Source: Apostichopus japonicus (Eukaryota > Echinodermata > Holothuroidea > Aspidochirotida > Stichopodidae). From it: a DNA stretch of 64,000 bases. Below, one piece after another: positions 23,690 through 35,600 of the stretch. The translations under genes and the position numbers were made by a program. The notes under the pieces were generated by a model, which did not search any database, had not been told where the DNA came from, and was given only the letters and a program-made list of their open reading frames with translations. Position 1 is the stretch's first letter. Every line of letters begins with the position of its first letter. The stretch covers positions 18,562,321-18,626,320 of the forward strand of contig NC_092578.1 of the NCBI RefSeq assembly GCF_037975245.1, read 5' to 3'.

Positions 23690-25178
23690 CCAGTTACATG
23701 GGTCAGATATTAAGGGCATGAGTATTCATAAAAATTAATCGTGGAGTTGAGGGGCATATCTGTATTACAGCCCTTCAAATGACAGAAAGGTGAAAAATGG
23801 GGGATTCCAAAATTTTCAAGTAATGATTTTTTGGGCTAAATATGCAAATTTTGTCGCCATTTTCACTTTTTATGGATGGTATCCTCAATACAGTAAAATC
23901 ATAATTTTGTAAATTATCTTATAATGGTTTGACAATGATCCTTCCAAACTTGGTAAATTTATCAAAGAGTTATGATGCTTTATTGATCCCCGCCTGTAAG
24001 CAATAGTTTAACTGGAATGTAAGGAATAGTAGGCTAGGTCTAACGTTAGGCTACAGACTCAACTAACTTCACTCACCTTGAGGCTTGTCTCAACTCTTTT
24101 CCTACCAGAACTGGCTCTAAAAACTTCAACAATGTATCAGATGATAGTCTGTGCTTGTTTCAACCTCATATTATGCTCCAAGCAGCCATGCACAAATGTC
24201 ATGGCTAGACTTGGAAGTTTGTTGGATGCCACATTTTGTTTGTGCTATATAATGTATGCAGAAGACACCATGTGTTTTGATTAGTTTTCAATTACGAGGG
24301 CGGTATGCATGAATTACAAATAACTTTTCCAGTGGGAGAACTCCTTTGGTACGCCGTAACTCCAAGAATACCAAATAAAGAAGGTCTTTTTTATTTCTAT
24401 TGAGACATTTTGTAGGGAAAAATTGGATATAATTTCAGGTAAAATGAACTTATTTTGGTAAATTTTGGCAAAATACTTTACTCTATGGTTCCATTGTTTT
24501 GAAATATGTTTTTACACGTTTTAGCTATTTAAAGACGCACATGTTGATAGAAGTACTTTTTGTTGGACGTTACGGATTTTTGTGAAAAAAAAGTTTGACT
24601 CATTTTGCCCATTGTTGGCAGTTTTGGAATGTAAACAAACTCTTTACATGAAATTAGACAACTGTCGTCAGTACCCCCTACACTTTCCCCCTTTCCACAT
24701 CACCCCACCCTGCCCCTCAAAAAAAAAATAATGTAAAATTAAAGAGTTACTGCTTTTCGATGATTGACACTTATAATGAAGCCTGTAGGTGACAGGAGAC
24801 TCAACAAGAACAAACATTGATTTTGTTTTCAAATGTTTACTCAAATTGGGTGCATATGGACCCACCCAAATTAAGTCGAAATATTTGGCATTCATTGGAA
24901 TTTGTCGAATGCAGAATACCGCAAATAATGTAGGTGAAGCACCCACCGACATACTGGAAAGGGGAGAGGGCGAACTTTCCATATTTTTCATACAAGTTCG
25001 ACTTATATTTTCTACCACTACTATACTACTAACGTGTAGTTATATGAATAAATAACGGAGGAAGCCAATTCACATAAGGTCCTGAGTATCTCCAACATCA
25101 GGTATACATCTTCATTGCTGAAGATGTTAGATTTACCCCCTATTTTTAGCCAGCTACCATCTTGCCCTAAGTACACGG
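23690..25178. other. Intergenic DNA, possibly an old degraded repeat
   Basis: Fragmentary open frames occur on both strands (24078-24284 +, 24668-25018 -, 24789-25055 +) without known motifs. The DNA has a more even composition than its surroundings, which could reflect an old transposon, but nothing decisive is visible. This segment lies downstream of both converging genes. Confidence 0.35.
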
Positions 25179-25345
25179 CTATAAACTCTCTCGATATCTT
25201 GTGAGGGAATCTGCCCCCTCACTTGAACTTGGTGGCGTCTCATATTCGACGATACCATTATACGTGATACAGCTTACGACTTGGTTCACTACATCGATGG
25301 CATCTCCACTCACAGAGCTGTATTGGAATAACTCGGTTATGTGAT
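25179..25345 (-). pseudogene. Duplicated 3' end of the NeuroD coding region
   Basis: On the minus strand this segment repeats the last ~50 codons of the adjacent NeuroD exon. It encodes [16 protein letters not shown] and [20 protein letters not shown], against [16 protein letters not shown] and [20 protein letters not shown] in the gene. The copy carries small deletions and substitutions but stays open to its own stop at 25179. It lies in a different frame from the main gene, so normal translation stops at 25420 before reaching it. Between the copies is a TGTGATGTGATGAGA-like simple repeat (about 25339-25393), perhaps the site where the duplication arose. It could be part of the 3' UTR. Confidence 0.8.
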
Positions 25346-25419
25346 GTGATGAGATGTGATTGTGATGAGATGTGATTGATATGTGATGTGATACCATCTT
25401 GTCCTTTTTACTTCCACTG

Positions 25420-26550
25420 CTATACAATCTCTCGATGTCTTGTGAGAGACTCGTAATCTGCCCCCTCACTTGAACTTGGTGGCGTCTCACATTCAACGAT
25501 ACCATTATTATACGTGTTACAGCTTAAGCCTTGGTTCACTACATCGATGGCATCTCCACTCACAGATGAGGAGCTGTATTGGAATACTCGGTCATGCGAT
25601 GACGTCATTGGATACGATGGTGGGTACGTTGTAGAATTCAGTACAGGGGTGAATGCACTTATCACCCCTGCATCAGTACTGACAACACTGGATGTATTTG
25701 CCACGTACTTACAACTGCTAGTGCTGATGGCACTAACTGGCATGTCGCCACTTGCACCGCTGGCGTCACTACGGTGGTAATACGCATGCGTCTGTGTGTC
25801 CGCATTGTACCCACCATCCAATGGGAAAGCATGATAGGGAGCTGCGTTGTAATTCTCGTCCAACGTATTGTCCATTCCAACAGAGTACCCAAATGGTGGT
25901 ACAGCGGGATACGGGTGTCCCGAAGACAACATGGATTCCCGCTCGCTCCAACCTACATATTGCAGACTTGTTTCTTCAGGCATAAGTGTTCGTGGATTAA
26001 GTTGCATGGCACCAGCAACTAAATTCGTGGTAGGTTGCGACAGACCTTTAGAAAGCGTTTGAGCGAACGTCACTGTATCGGGTACTTTGCCTGTGCTTAA
26101 TATCTCCGATAATGCACTGATGTAATTCTTTGCTAATCGTAATGTCTCGATTTTTGACAGTTTTTGTGTACTGGAATAACAAGGGACCACCTTACGTAAC
26201 ATGTCTAATGCCTCATTGAGGCCGTGCATACGATTTCTCTCTCGGGTATTGGCCTTTAAGCGTCGCATACGAAATTTCTGTACTCTTGCTTTCGTCATTT
26301 TCTTTTTCTTAGGACCTCGTTTCTTTGGTGCTGGCTTTTCGGTGGTTCCATCTTCTTGTTCACTTTTCCTCTTCCTGGAGTTTGTTTTACAGTGCTTTGT
26401 GTCAGAGGTCAAAATGTCACTTCCACGTATATCCTTTTCGTTATCAGATTGGAGGTCATTCATGTCATCTTCAAACTCATTCAAAATGGCACTAAGTGAT
26501 GACGTCACTTCCTGTTCGGTGAAGGGTTTCGATGAGGCTGTAGTCAACAT
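25420..26550 (-). CDS. neurod: NeuroD-family bHLH transcription factor (376 aa)
   Basis: This is a complete coding region in one exon. Residues 1-45 are acidic and Ser-rich. Residues 76-89 form a basic nuclear-localisation cluster ([14 protein letters not shown]). The bHLH domain spans about 96-150: the basic region contains [16 protein letters not shown], followed by helix 1, the loop [13 protein letters not shown] and helix 2 [17 protein letters not shown]. The segment [20 protein letters not shown] after helix 2 is diagnostic of the NeuroD group rather than neurogenin or atonal. The C-terminal half is Ser/Tyr-rich and probably activating. NeuroD binds E-boxes (CANNTG) with an E-protein partner and drives neuronal or neuroendocrine differentiation. 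The ATG at 26550 lies 14 bp after a splice acceptor. The single coding exon behind a 5'-UTR intron matches vertebrate NeuroD genes. The stop is at 25420-25422. Confidence 0.93.
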   Translation of the reverse strand: MLTTASSKPFTEQEVTSSLSAILNEFEDDMNDLQSDNEKDIRGSDILTSDTKHCKTNSRKRKSEQEDGTTEKPAPKKRGPKKKKMTKARVQKFRMRRLKANTRERNRMHGLNEALDMLRKVVPCYSSTQKLSKIETLRLAKNYISALSEILSTGKVPDTVTFAQTLSKGLSQPTTNLVAGAMQLNPRTLMPEETSLQYVGWSERESMLSSGHPYPAVPPFGYSVGMDNTLDENYNAAPYHAFPLDGGYNADTQTHAYYHRSDASGASGDMPVSAISTSSCKYVANTSSVVSTDAGVISAFTPVLNSTTYPPSYPMTSSHDRVFQYSSSSVSGDAIDVVNQGLSCNTYNNGIVECETPPSSSEGADYESLTRHREIV

Positions 26551-26564
26551 GTTAGACGCATCAC

Positions 26565-28096
26565 CTGTAAATGAGAGAAGAGAGAGAGAGAGTGCGTCAG
26601 TTCGGTCATTTATATGTAAACATTTCTCTCATGAATATTCATAAACAGCATTTTGTTCTTAACCACTAAAATTATCATGTAATTTGAAATGTGTCTCCTT
26701 TCTACATTAATATATGCACCAAACTCATGAATGAATAGGAGATGTTTCCTTTCACCCACTCTGAGGGTTTTAGTTTGTTGATCAAATTATTCAGTATTTA
26801 AATATATGGTCGCTTCAGGGCCTCTTGGCTAAGGTCATGTGATCATGTGGATCACAGTACACCGTATAGATAACTCACGAACCATTGACCTGATCACGTG
26901 CATTATCCTTCCAAAGGACTCGCGATGCACACTTGACGTAACATCCTCGTGATCATACGGTTACACTCTCGATGTAAGGGAGCTGGTGTTGAAAGTGAAT
27001 AAAGTTGTTTGGTTTTCGTGTCCAGGCTCTATCTTGGTTGAATGTGCCTACAAAGTACATGACACCCTCTCATTCTAACGGGTTTATGCGGCTACCTCTA
27101 TCAAAGAGATAGAAACCATTCAATCCAGTACAGAAAATCGTGTGCCCCACAAATGTAATGTAATATTTCATTTTTATTTTTTTATTTTGCAAAGTAACAT
27201 ATCAGACGCCGACCCATGGGCTGTGGGTGCACACCTCCTCGCCCCCCCCTCCCTCTCTTTCAACCATACATCAGCACAACTTACGCTCAGACCGAATACG
27301 CCTCAGAATGCTCAATTTCAAGTCTATTTTATAATGAGGAAGAACCCCTACACCCCCTCTTTCTACATGGGAGTCGACTTCAAGCACCGGTGCCAAGCCC
27401 CCCACCCCCTCCTTCTTAAAATCCTGCATTTGCCCGTGCATATTGTGTTTCCACTAACATTCATCCCTTTAATGTACCATATGCTGTATGGCGCCAAAAG
27501 AGTGTAGCAACTTCAAAGCGAAAAATAGCTTTACTATGTGAACTATCGGCTTTAAACCGACAAAAATATGAAAAGTTATTAAAATCTCTTTAATCGACTC
27601 AGAATTATATCACGATCTTCTTGACTTTGCGGTTTTTATTCTCGGATTAATTCATATCGGAAGGAAGTAGACGCCTGTGGTACAAGATAAATTATATATA
27701 AATATATATATAATTTACTTTCAATGAATCCGTTCATTCATTTTTTTTTTCATTTTAAAAATGATACTTAAAAGTTCAAGCATTCGGTTTATTTATTTTT
27801 CTACCATACTTAGTTCAATCTTTGAAAACAATTAAATCTATCATCTTATATATTTTTTATAAAAGAAATATATTCTTCTAAATTTTGGATCAACATTATA
27901 TTGAAGATTTGGCCACAAATTCATCCTCTTCCACTCAAAACTGTCAAGGCAAACTCTTGAAAATGATTTCATCATTTGAGGCTTGAGTGTGGCATACTCG
28001 AGGTTTAACCTAGGTTGTATTTATCTAACTTTTATCGCTCGATATTGCGCCATCTGTTATAGTTTGGTATCCTGCTGAATATGACGTCATTCTTAC
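26565..28096 (-). other. Predicted intron in the NeuroD 5' UTR
   Basis: On the minus strand a perfect donor, CGCAG|GTAAGAATG, lies at 28097/28096. An acceptor, CTCATTTACAG, ends at 26565. The distance is 1532 bp. The acceptor 14 bp upstream of the NeuroD ATG is strong. The pairing with this donor is inference. Within the intron I see CACGTG (near 26897), C-rich runs near 27240 and a short palindromic TA run near 27694-27718, and no coding exon. Confidence 0.45.
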
Positions 28097-28140
28097 CTGC
28101 GTTAGACTCTCTCGCAGTCTTTTAATTAACGATCCTTCAC
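28097..28140 (-). other. Candidate non-coding first exon of NeuroD
   Basis: The segment ends at the consensus donor GTAAGA (28096-28091) and lies about 30 bp downstream of a TATA-like element at 28165-28171. Its 5' limit is an estimate. A frame through it is open (MRHFTTNS at 28213 onward), so a coding role cannot be excluded. A UTR exon fits NeuroD gene structure better. Confidence 0.35.
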
Positions 28141-28164
28141 CATTTATTCGATTTAGAAGCGTCT

Positions 28165-28171
28165 CTTTATA
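28165..28171 (-). promoter_or_regulatory. TATA-box-like element, possible NeuroD promoter
   Basis: TATAAAG on the minus strand (context TTAAATATAAAGAGACG) lies about 70 bp upstream of the candidate UTR donor. Expected transcription would start near 28140. Confidence 0.3.
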
Positions 28172-28179
28172 TTTAATGA

Positions 28180-29450
28180 GTAAGGAATTGGAGTTAGTTG
28201 TAAAATGCCTCATAAGATTAGCCGTTTTATTGGAATGGTTGAGAGGGAAACGGTCGAAAGGAGAGCAAGGGATGGAAGGGGATGGGGGGGGGGGAGCACT
28301 TACTCAACGAAGTGTGGCGCGCGTGATAAAAAGACATTCTGCCCTCTTCACCTTAACCCCATATATAACATCTCCAAATTATTTTAGCTAATTTGAAGAA
28401 AAAAAATTATGAGCCTATTCTTGTTGTTTTATGATGTCGTTGTTGCTGTTGTTGTTTTTGTTGCTGTTAATTGTATTTCGTTGTTTGTTATTTGCTGGTT
28501 TCTACCGAACCGAACGATTGATTAATACATCTGTCACAGAAATAGGAAAATGCCATATTTCCTAAACTGTTATTACATTGATCTACCTTTTTTTTAATAC
28601 GTTGAATTAAGGATTTCTTAAATGAATTCAAGACCATTCAAGGAACCTATCCAAATATCCTATCACGATCTAAGTGGTCGAGAAAGACCAAACGAGAAGA
28701 CTAATGATATGGTATACGGTACATGTTAATTTTCTATACACAGCCTTTATTTCATCAATGATATATATACCAGTGTTACACGAAGAAATTGGAATATGTA
28801 TTGACATAATTACAACAAAGGAGATTTCGAATGTAAACCATTCACATCCAGAAGTCTGAACCGCTAAACAGGAACAAACTTTCACAATGCATCTCCATAA
28901 TCCTGAAAACGGCAAAGTTGCGTCAATCGATCGGTCGTTATGAGAAGGAAAAGAAGCCAGATTGGCAGATGTATAGTTGCATCTAAATGACTTCATCACG
29001 TTTTTGGAGGCTGTTAGTACCATAAATAAAATATACGAAATAAATTAAAATAAACCACACCCTCTTATGTTTATATATTTTTGGTTGTCTCCTTGTTGAA
29101 TGATTGCTGTGGGGAAAATGTCCTCCTTTACACTGTGTAACATTTCCTTCATCCGATTTTATCCTTATGGAAACCTCTTCAGGAAACCACTTGAGGTTTT
29201 CCGCCATGCCTCTCGTAAATGGCATACATACTTTCAAGAATGGTTTGATAACGAATTGAGTGTATCTCCTTAAGATACTGCAGATGAGTGAATAATGAAG
29301 TATTTACGAATTGATTGGCGATAAGGAAAAAGAAATAGGCGAAAATGCGTGTATCGTTCAACGTACGCATATCCTCTCTCGGACACAGTGTTATAAAAAC
29401 AGGTTAATATTAAACCTAGAGTAATCTTGCATTAAGCTAAAAGGGAGAGA
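28180..29450. other. Intergenic DNA upstream of NeuroD
   Basis: The stretch contains a TTG-rich imperfect triplet run near 28438-28490 and a G run at about 28285-28294. The overlapping open frames near 28670-29370 have no known motifs. Regulatory elements for NeuroD may lie here, but none can be pinned down. Confidence 0.4.
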
Positions 29451-29509
29451 ATATATATATATAGGTCTATATATATAGGTCTATATATATATATATATAT
29501 AATTATAAT

Positions 29510-29540
<31 letters not shown>

Positions 29541-29564
29541 ATATTTATATTTATATATATATAT
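29451..29564 (+). repeat. Compound (TA)n microsatellite
   Basis: The TA tract carries two ATAGGTCTATATAT interruptions on the left and TATTTATATTTA phases on the right. It runs directly into a tRNA-like fragment at 29565. Confidence 0.95.
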
Positions 29565-29620
29565 GGACGCCCTAACCAACTTGGCTATGGCTATGGCCTA
29601 TGGCTATGGCTATGGCCATG
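29565..29620 (-). mobile_element. SINE head fragment (A-box region) expanded into a GGCTAT repeat
   Basis: On the minus strand, ATAGCCAAGTTGGTTAGGGC is a tRNA D-arm with a Pol III A-box. It matches the head of the SINE at 59403-59476 (ATAGCCTAGTGGTTAGGGTG) apart from a few changes. The adjoining bases have become a CCATAG hexamer repeat (29583-29620). The anticodon part is replaced by the TA array on its other side. Confidence 0.55.
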
Positions 29621-32600
29621 GATGCAACATTGCAACGTAAGCTTTCGATCACATGCGTTAATCTTTTTGTTGTTAACAATATTCGCCCCCCCCCCCCCCC
29701 GCTCTTTTCTCCCCCTATTCTCCCTCTTTCCATCGTCTTTATTTTCTCCATTCCAATATTTCATTTTATTTGAATTGAATATCTGTGTAACGTAAGTCCT
29801 CGGTGCAATCGGTATACCTGCAACGCAAATTTGCGCATTAGTATGTATACACGGTAATAAACATTGGACACGATTCGGCGTGTAAACTAAGGATTAAATT
29901 TTAAATGCTATATACATATTCCTGTCAGGAAAATGTTAAGATCAGCTCCCTGGTCCCTTATACGTGATCTGATTGACGAAAAAACAGAAAACAAAACAAA
30001 AACGAGAAAGCGAAAACTCAAAATATACCCCGGAAACTTTTCGTACCCTAACAACAGTCTACATAGAAGCTAATTGGTTTGTCACGACAGCACGTGACTC
30101 ACATCTGTTAAACTATTAGAAAGCTTCAGTTAATCAATGATTTGAATTGATTTAACACACGGCATTAGATGAAGTATATACGAGACGAGCCGCGCGGTTC
30201 TATGGGATACGTTAATGATCTATATAGCCGTACATTGCAATTAAATGCTACGAACGGACATTTTTAGCTTTGTTAATAAGTTATGCAATCAAGCTTATTT
30301 TGTCCTATGATATTCGTTACACAACGCGCATGCCTTTCTTTGTATAGAGTGTAAGAGATGGGCTGAAACTAGAGAGGTTAATAGCTACTCCCTGACTAAG
30401 TCACCCTCTGTTTAACTGGTTACAGCTTATCTGTTTTATGTTCTGTTCTTTCTTAGTTTTTGTTATAGTTTTATCGACTTACTTTCTTCACATCAAATTT
30501 TCTTAACCAAAATTACAATTATGAGATTGTAAAATTCGGTCCATCATTTTGGCAAACCAGTAATCCTCACAGTCATCGCAAGGCTGCGATAGATCAAAGT
30601 AAAGCCTAGGATTAGCTTTTTTCACAAGAATGATTGTTCATGGGTAAACTTATTATTTATTATTTCGTCGCCAATAAACTTTTCATATAATCCCATACAA
30701 AAACATAGTAAAAACAAAGCCAAAGGTTTTGGCTGATATATAAAAATAAGCATTTCACAACATGTTTCAATCCTCTCCTAGTAAACATTGTATAACAATT
30801 AAAACTATATTAACCAAACATTAAACTTGAGAAACAGACAATTGTGTATCGACTTGCCATGGTATATTAACTCTCTAATAACGAATGTTGCGCGATATAT
30901 AAAAAAGTTCTTAAGCACGTATATCTTTTTACTTAGATTGAAGGGTAGCCAACAATGTGTAAATATTACATCACTTTACTCAAAATGTTGTGAAAAATAA
31001 CATGAAAGATTTATAATTATGATTACCTTCCAATTTTTAAAATACGAATTTATACACTTTTCGATCTGATCACGTGTCATCCGTGAAAGAGTATAACCTT
31101 ATAGTATTTCATTTTTGAAGTAAGTTTTCAATTTATCCCATTAACAGATTCAACCATGTCCCATCGACCCGCTTCTAAATTATATCAGCAATAATTGGTA
31201 TTTATACAACCGTTACATCTTCTTTGAATATCCTGATTTAACGCACTAATTTGATTTCGTTATAACAAAACTATAACATCGTGATTACAGCATTACCAGT
31301 GAGTTCGCGAACGGATTAAAGATCCCGTGCCATGTATACACAGTTATTATGAAACTCATGAAATATGCAGTGCTTTAACAAACCACTTATTATGATTAGA
31401 TTCAAGTACATGATTGGGCGCGAATTATATTGATGGACATGAGAGATGTCGCTTGGTAGGGACAGGGTACCAGGGACAAGGAAGTGTAGGGGGAGGGTGG
31501 AGTTTTCATAGCGAAGACAAAAACAGTTGAACAGTATTTTAAGTAACAATGTTTCAAACTTCAAAATCTATTAAAGTACGGTAACATTTGATTTCTGGAC
31601 ACTTTGGGTGCTTAACCAAACCCCCCCTCCCCTCCCCACCCTCATACCCTCCCCTCTTCTCACCTCCCACGCACACATACACTCACAAAATGCTTCATGC
31701 CTTTAGTTTCATTGTTTACATATTTTTTGCATGCACCCTTTCTCATGATTGTAGGTTAATTAAGGATCATCCTTAAGGATCATCCAAGTGTTGTGGTTTA
31801 ATCCAATCTCAGTACCATACTAGAGTTCACAATGATAAGCTACTACATGTAGTGCCCCACCCTCACCCCACCCTGCACCCCCCCCCCCATCTAGCTTTCC
31901 ATATACCCATTTATCCAAGTACAGACCGACATCAAATAGTCTTCCTTTGTTTTATTTTTTCGACGTGAAGTTTTCAGCTAACGTCTACTATGGCAAATAT
32001 CAAATATAAGACTTTCCCTTTAAAACTCGAGACCAAAATCCTTCTGATTAAATTAGCCTACAATTTTAGGACTTAATTGGATTATATAGGCCTTACCATA
32101 TATAATATGGTATCATGTGTTATTACATACAGATTGAAACCTCACGATTACCGTTTGACCTGGTTAACTGACAAGGACTATATATGTATACAATATAGAA
32201 ATCGAATTAAATGGAGGATAATGGAGTCAAGAAGTTACCTGGCAAATGTTGAACCAACGATGATCTAATCAATTTATACAGTGGTAATATAATTGATACA
32301 GTTCTTACTATTGTGATTGTGAAAGAAAATAGTAAAAAAAATCTAAAGAATAAATTTAAAATGAAATTTAAAAAATAAATACTGTATTGGATTATATTTA
32401 GATTAATAATTGTCTAAACCTTAAGATGGGAACCAATATTCCTGTTGCATCTCAACTTTTTATGGACTATACGCAAAGAGTTTCATGTCATTGGTTCTAT
32501 CCATTTGATGTGTTTGTTAACTTTCTAAAATCAATTTAGTCCCTCTTTCTTTAATTCTTAATTTCCCGAAATGAAATGGGAAAAACCGAAATTAGTCTGT

Positions 32601-35600
32601 TTGTTATGTCACATACCCTTGTAATCCCCATCCTCATCGCACCCAACCACCCCATCCCCATCTACACAACCTAACCTACTTCACCCCATCCCCAACCACA
32701 CAAACACCAAAGCTCACGTCATGCCAATAACCACATCCCTTCAACAACAACAACAAAATCACGATTGTCACGTGACCATAGCTTGCGCAATGGTAAATAA
32801 AGAAGGACTTGTAGATTAGTAATAGTGCTTTCATATTTTGACCGTGCTCACGCTGTAGAGATCATTACCCTAACATAGAATTTAAAGGTATAGGTCTCTG
32901 TTGATCTTTGTAAGATTTATTGTCTCAGAGAGAAACAATAACCCACCACCACAGAGCATAATAACGTTACAGTCGGTGCTTTCTCAACAACGAACAAAAA
33001 CCCCAAATCCGCCCTCACCTTCTTAAATAGCTGTCGAATTTTCTTTCATCGATAAATAATAAACTATTATTAAAATAGGAAAGAATTATATCCCCTTCAC
33101 TGCACGAAAACTGCTTGCCTGAGTTACCTTATGGAATAACATTGCCTGCCAGATTAGCAGGTGCATACGTTACGAAACACATGGTCTACCAACCAAATGA
33201 CAGGGATTTAAAACCTTGGTTTAACAATAACAGAGAGAATGATCAAATTACACTTTAATATATATAAGATTAAAAAAGATAGGTGAAAAACTCTCTCTCT
33301 TTTTTTCTTCAAAATGTCATAAATTTATTTCTTAAGCTCAATAATTTTTATTCTAAACAGCTCATTTGGTTGTTTACGTCACACGTTTTGATTGTCTAAT
33401 TAAATTTGAAGGAAGAGAGAAGTATATAAACACACGATATGCTCAGAGGAAATTTATTAATTTTTTGACTATTTAATACTAGATAGCTCGTGTCACCAAA
33501 CATTAGTCAGCAAAAATAAACCCTACTCGTTTCAAAAAAATTGCCTGATACATTACAAAAAATTATTTATTGCATAAAATTGATTTGATTCGATAGTTGC
33601 GGTTATTAACATTATGCATGTCTTTAAAAGTGATATTATTAAGGCAAAACTTAATCGGAGCAAGCGACGTTAGCAGTTGATAAATACAAAATCGTGTTGC
33701 GCAAGCTGGCGTTGTCGAGCAAAAACAAAAAGTAACCACCCAGTCGAGGAAATGCCATTCTGACCAACCGCTCATGAGAAGCTCAGACTTATCACGTGCC
33801 ACTCACGAGTCTTATAGCACCTCTAATAGCTACGAGTCACTCCGACGTCTCACGAACCACTCCGACATTTAGCGAGAAACTACGACTGACATTGGTTGCA
33901 CTAAAGGCGTGCATCCTTGGCAAACAGCTTAACGAATTGCAATTGTTTCAGCTGATAACATGTATCCACCTCTCTCATCTGCACCCCACCCACACCCCTA
34001 CATACATACAACTCAACCCTTCTCCATACCGCCATGCCTCTACGTTTACTTTTCAGTTATATTTACTAATAAATAGAATGAAAATAAAATCCCTTGTTGT
34101 ACACCAGTTACATGCAGACTAAGATATAATTTTTTTTACAACTAATTGTAAACGTAAGCAACTCCCAAATGAACGCTCATTTCGTGAGAAAATCTGTTGA
34201 TGACCCCTCTTTATATTATTTGCTGATCATTTTGTGATTAATACTTGATTTTCATTTCATCAATTGTTTTTTCCTTCAAAAAATCTGACGACCGGTCCTA
34301 AAAATTATTGCTTTAATTAATGGAGAGACTATTAAACCGGTGACGTTTGATGTTAAATAACAAACAATAAGTAACACGGACTAGTGATCTTTTCCATATT
34401 TCTGTAATACCTATTAACCCTAAACCTTCCCTACAGTCGCAGAAGCTGTTATCAGCTACATTGTAACCCATATTGCCCACGGACTAGGGATGGGAATCAT
34501 AAAATTTGATATATTTATCACAATATTTTACCTAAAGAAAAGACAAGTGATCCTATGTATTTCGAAGTTAATAAATTTTGTCAGTGCACCACCGCTCTGG
34601 GACAATGCCCCTAAAATAGAGAGAGAGAGATTCGCATGGTTAACCAAGCTGTGGTTACTTCTAAGCGCCGGTCCTGAACTTTAATAAAGACATCAAAAAG
34701 ATCAAATTCATTTGACGGAGGTTACCACAAAAAATGAAAGAAGTGTAATTGAAACAGAGATATATCATCGCTTGGTATATTAAAGAGATTTTTGATCACT
34801 TTGAAGGTTGGAACGAGGTAAAAATGTTCTTTCGATTAATCCTCTTTTACGATGGATTATGTTCTGATAAATAACGGAATAAACCATCGTTCTTTTGGGA
34901 ATTTCGTCGAATTCTGAAAACTTATTGAGGGCTCTTCTGGAAAGCAGTGCTCCTGCACTGAGCAGGGCTATCCTCATTAAAGATGAAAATAATGAAAAAA
35001 ATAATAATAACAAAATAACAAAAAACATGGTTTCCTCAAAAAAACAAAATTTCAATCATTTCTACATCAAAATGTTCATATTTATAACATGCTTTATATA
35101 ACCAATAGTGTTTGATTAGATGTTGTGACTACCATTAATGTAAGTTCACAAACATTAATGAGAGCCCAACATGTTTATCAGTGTAGCAACATTCTCCACG
35201 TGGGAAGAAAATAACATGTACAAGCTTGACCATCACGTGACCATTATTAATATCTCTATAATGAAGTACTTTTAAAAGGTATAAACGCCTTTGGGATGGT
35301 GTGGGGGGTTGTTGGGATGGTGTGGGGGGGGGGGTTGTCTGAGATTAAAGACATTTGACCTAGCATGTGCCTGTTGCTTGTACATCATGATCTAACAGGA
35401 ACATTGGGGTAAAAGTAAGCACCAGATATTTCTAAAATGCCTATAGTAAAATCAGTGAGCTTGTTAGATGGAGTAAACACACTCTCTGCCTATAACTTTT
35501 CATCCCTGGCATGTCGGCCTTACTTTCCATTTCGTTTAATAATTGTTAAATTTTGAGATGAAGCAGGCAGACAATATCATTAGTTCTCGATATTTTATAG

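Noticed and set aside
24668-25055. Overlapping frames of 116 (minus) and 88 (plus) codons
   Set aside because: No domain, no clear splice sites; at most a decayed repeat.
25514-26062. Several frames on the plus strand over the NeuroD exon
   Set aside because: Antisense shadows of the NeuroD coding region.
26201-26644. 147-codon plus-strand frame opposite the NeuroD bHLH region
   Set aside because: Antisense shadow; the minus strand encodes the recognisable bHLH domain.
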